Part shown: positions 42,658 through 43,756 of the stretch, in pieces
Position numbering within the stretch: position 1 is the stretch's first letter
How the letters are laid out: every line of letters starts with the position of its first letter
Assembly (NCBI GenBank): GCA_002309575.1
Contig: DBXP01000020.1
Coordinates: 66,634-110,389 of the forward strand
Source: a bacterium UBP6_UBA1209
GTDB taxonomy: Bacteria; UBP6; UBA1177
Length of the DNA: 43,756 nucleotides
Direction: 5' to 3'
The notes under the pieces: generated by a model
What the model was told of the DNA's origin: nothing
Database searches by the model: none
Seen by the model: only the letters and a program-made list of their open reading frames with translations
Program-made: the position numbers and the translations under genes

Positions 42658-43470
42658 TCAGGAAAGAGGGGAGGGGTTTTTGAATGATTCCGCTATCTTT
42701 TTTCCGTTTTTGATGAAGAAAAAGAGACTTGCCGCGATCAGACCAAGCGAGATCCACTGCGACATCGAAAGCGGGCCCCAGAATTCACGCGGATCGATCC
42801 TGAAAAATTCGATCGTGAAGCGCCCCAAACCATACAAAAAGGCCTGCGCAAAGAGATAAAAATAGGGGTACCTTGTTTTATTCTTGCAGAAAAGAATCAA
42901 TAAAAACAAAAAGATAAGTAAATCTCCGGCAGCCGAGAAAAGCTGGGTCGGAAGCAGAGGGACTGTCGCGTCATTTACGACAAGGGCGGTTTTTTTCAGA
43001 TAGTGGAAAGCCGCGGTGCCGCGTGGAAACGACACTCCGATGATATCGTTCGGGATGCCGTAGCAGCAGCCGCCGAGAAAGCATCCTATCCGCCATGCAA
43101 AGAAGAGGAAAGAGATGGAGATCGCCGAAATATCAAGAAAGTCGGAGAGGGATTTTTGTCTTGAGACCAGATTGGCGGCAAAGATCCCTGCGATCGCGCC
43201 GAAATAGCCGCCGAAGAGCACCTTCCCCTTTTTGCTCATCGGGTTTAAAATATCCCAAAGGATAGTAAAAACAGTATCTTTTGATGAAAGTGACGAAGCT
43301 GCCCCGTTTAAGAAGATGGCAAACAGAGTCGCGAACAAAACCCCGAAATAGAGCGCGAAAACCGGCACGAACCATGTCTTTGCAAGCTTGAAGGAGCGGA
43401 CTTTCAGCAATGCGAGAAAAATCGGAAAGTAGACCAGAAGCGCGATATTCGTAAGATCCGATGATTTCAT
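42658..43470 (-). CDS. Prolipoprotein diacylglyceryl transferase-like protein (Lgt family)
   Basis: A 270-residue inner-membrane protein with about seven hydrophobic segments. It contains the Lgt signature region RIGCFLGGCCYGIPND followed by GVSFP, then PTQLFSAAGDLLIF and YGLGRFTIEFFRIDPRE, ending in LSMSQWISL, all in Lgt order. Lgt transfers diacylglycerol from phosphatidylglycerol to the lipobox cysteine, the first step of lipoprotein maturation. CFLGGCCYG replaces NFxNGE-type sequence of E. coli Lgt; this Cys-rich form is known in Lgt-like paralogs, so this could be a second, specialised copy. GGAG precedes the ATG. It lies directly upstream of the giant lipoprotein on the same strand, and the window has five other lipoprotein genes. 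Confidence 0.85.
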   Translation of the reverse strand: MKSSDLTNIALLVYFPIFLALLKVRSFKLAKTWFVPVFALYFGVLFATLFAIFLNGAASSLSSKDTVFTILWDILNPMSKKGKVLFGGYFGAIAGIFAANLVSRQKSLSDFLDISAISISFLFFAWRIGCFLGGCCYGIPNDIIGVSFPRGTAAFHYLKKTALVVNDATVPLLPTQLFSAAGDLLIFLFLLILFCKNKTRYPYFYLFAQAFLYGLGRFTIEFFRIDPREFWGPLSMSQWISLGLIAASLFFFIKNGKKIAESFKNPSPLS

Positions 43471-43525
43471 GAAAGGTACTCCGTCATATTAAATTAAGCA
43501 CAACTCTTCCCGGATATCGATTTAC

Positions 43526-43551
43526 GTAGAGACGTCATATTATGGCGTCTC
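43526..43551. repeat. REP-like element, copy B, opposite orientation and incomplete
   Basis: GTAGAGACGTC...GGCGTCTC over 26 bases equals the reverse complement of 32834-32859. Beyond 43551 the match stops at once: copy A continues TCATTGCGTCTCTAC, while copy B continues GGGGTATTCGC. It lies 19 bases from the end of the IS110-type transposase gene, so the break could mark an insertion boundary. Confidence 0.75.
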
Positions 43552-43570
43552 GGGGTATTCGCATCCGTAG

Positions 43571-43756
43571 TCAACTATAGTTAAAAGAAAAAGTCTTTTT
43601 ATTTTTCAGCATCGAAAAGACACACCTTAAAAACTTATTGAAAACAGCAATTACGGCCTTTTTCCCATTCATGTTCTCTCGTATTTTTTTGTAGTAATAT
43701 TCCTTAAAAACCTTGTTCATACTGATTAAATGCAGTGCTGTCAGGAAACCGATCCT
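43571..43756 (-). CDS. IS110-family transposase (Transposase_20), C-terminal fragment
   Basis: The minus strand is open from the window end to TGA at 43571, giving 61 residues. They begin RIGFLTALHLISMNKVFKEYYY, continue KKIRENMNGKKAVIAVFNKF and end LRCVFSMLKNKKTFSF. The pattern (L..AL......FK.YY.....R...GKKAVIAV..K.LR....MLKN) is the last part of IS110/IS116/IS902 transposases. The N-terminal DEDD catalytic domain lies outside the window. IS110 elements move by a recombinase guided by a non-coding bridge RNA; any such RNA would lie beyond the fragment. Confidence 0.78.
   Translation of the reverse strand, partial: RIGFLTALHLISMNKVFKEYYYKKIRENMNGKKAVIAVFNKFLRCVFSMLKNKKTFSFNYS

Overview
The window carries about 30 genes from a lipoprotein-rich Gram-negative bacterium. 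Six predicted lipoproteins begin with a lipobox cysteine, and most continue into long Asp/Glu/Thr-rich linkers. Several carry Myxococcus-style cysteine modules, Lcl_C/DUF1566 domains, FG-GAP repeats or DUF6273 domains. This style, with strong GGAGG ribosome binding sites and ATGA-coupled genes, suggests a Myxococcota-like ('deltaproteobacterial') or similar uncultured gut or wastewater lineage. That placement is an inference, because no rRNA or marker set is present. No gene-free stretch exceeds 300 bases.

Layout. 1-759: the 3' end of a Lon-type protease and a small protein. 890-5216: a DUF1566 lipoprotein, a patatin-like hydrolase and a TDEEPV-repeat lipoprotein. 5256-7900 (minus): a DJ-1/PfpI protein, an unknown 116-aa protein, HemW and RNase HII as one operon. 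8066-13138 (plus): AroA-like EPSP synthase, chorismate mutase, a PLD-like protein, RdgB and an FG-GAP/ASPIC lipoprotein as one tightly packed operon. 13138-14596: a 33-bp tandem repeat array running into an AAA/DUF4143 ATPase. 14608-19784 (minus): M29 aminopeptidase, MFS transporter, a 43-aa membrane peptide, PurQ and a MATE transporter. 19924-24181 (plus): a JAB-DinG helicase fusion, an ECF sigma factor and a FecR-like anti-sigma factor. 24296-28930: two large convergent lipoproteins. 29068-32687 (plus): a GAF/HD-GYP protein, a KAS III/type III PKS-like enzyme and an RsuA/RluB pseudouridine synthase. 32911-42540 (minus): a 3209-residue modular lipoprotein, preceded on the same strand by an Lgt-like lipoprotein acyltransferase (42658-43470). 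43571-43756: the C-terminal end of an IS110-family transposase running out of the window.

The most unusual signals are these. (1) A nine-residue GDPIM tandem repeat is inserted at the same place, just before the last strand of a ZU5-like domain, in two different lipoproteins. (2) The giant lipoprotein has twelve ~65-residue Cys/Trp modules and six Lcl_C domains next to lgt. (3) Inverted copies of a GTAGAGACG palindrome lie on either side of the giant-gene/lgt block, one of them broken beside the IS110 end. (4) A dispersed-repeat-like sequence appears to be captured in frame in the giant gene. (5) A 33-bp array leads straight into a DUF4143 ATPase that lacks a Shine-Dalgarno. (6) A JAB domain is fused to a DinG helicase whose start lies inside a nine-codon mini-ORF.

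Functionally, most of the window is ordinary housekeeping: shikimate end steps, purine synthesis, nucleotide-pool cleaning, rRNA modification and transport. Between these genes sits a family of surface-type lipoproteins that appear to be assembled from shared, recently duplicated modules.
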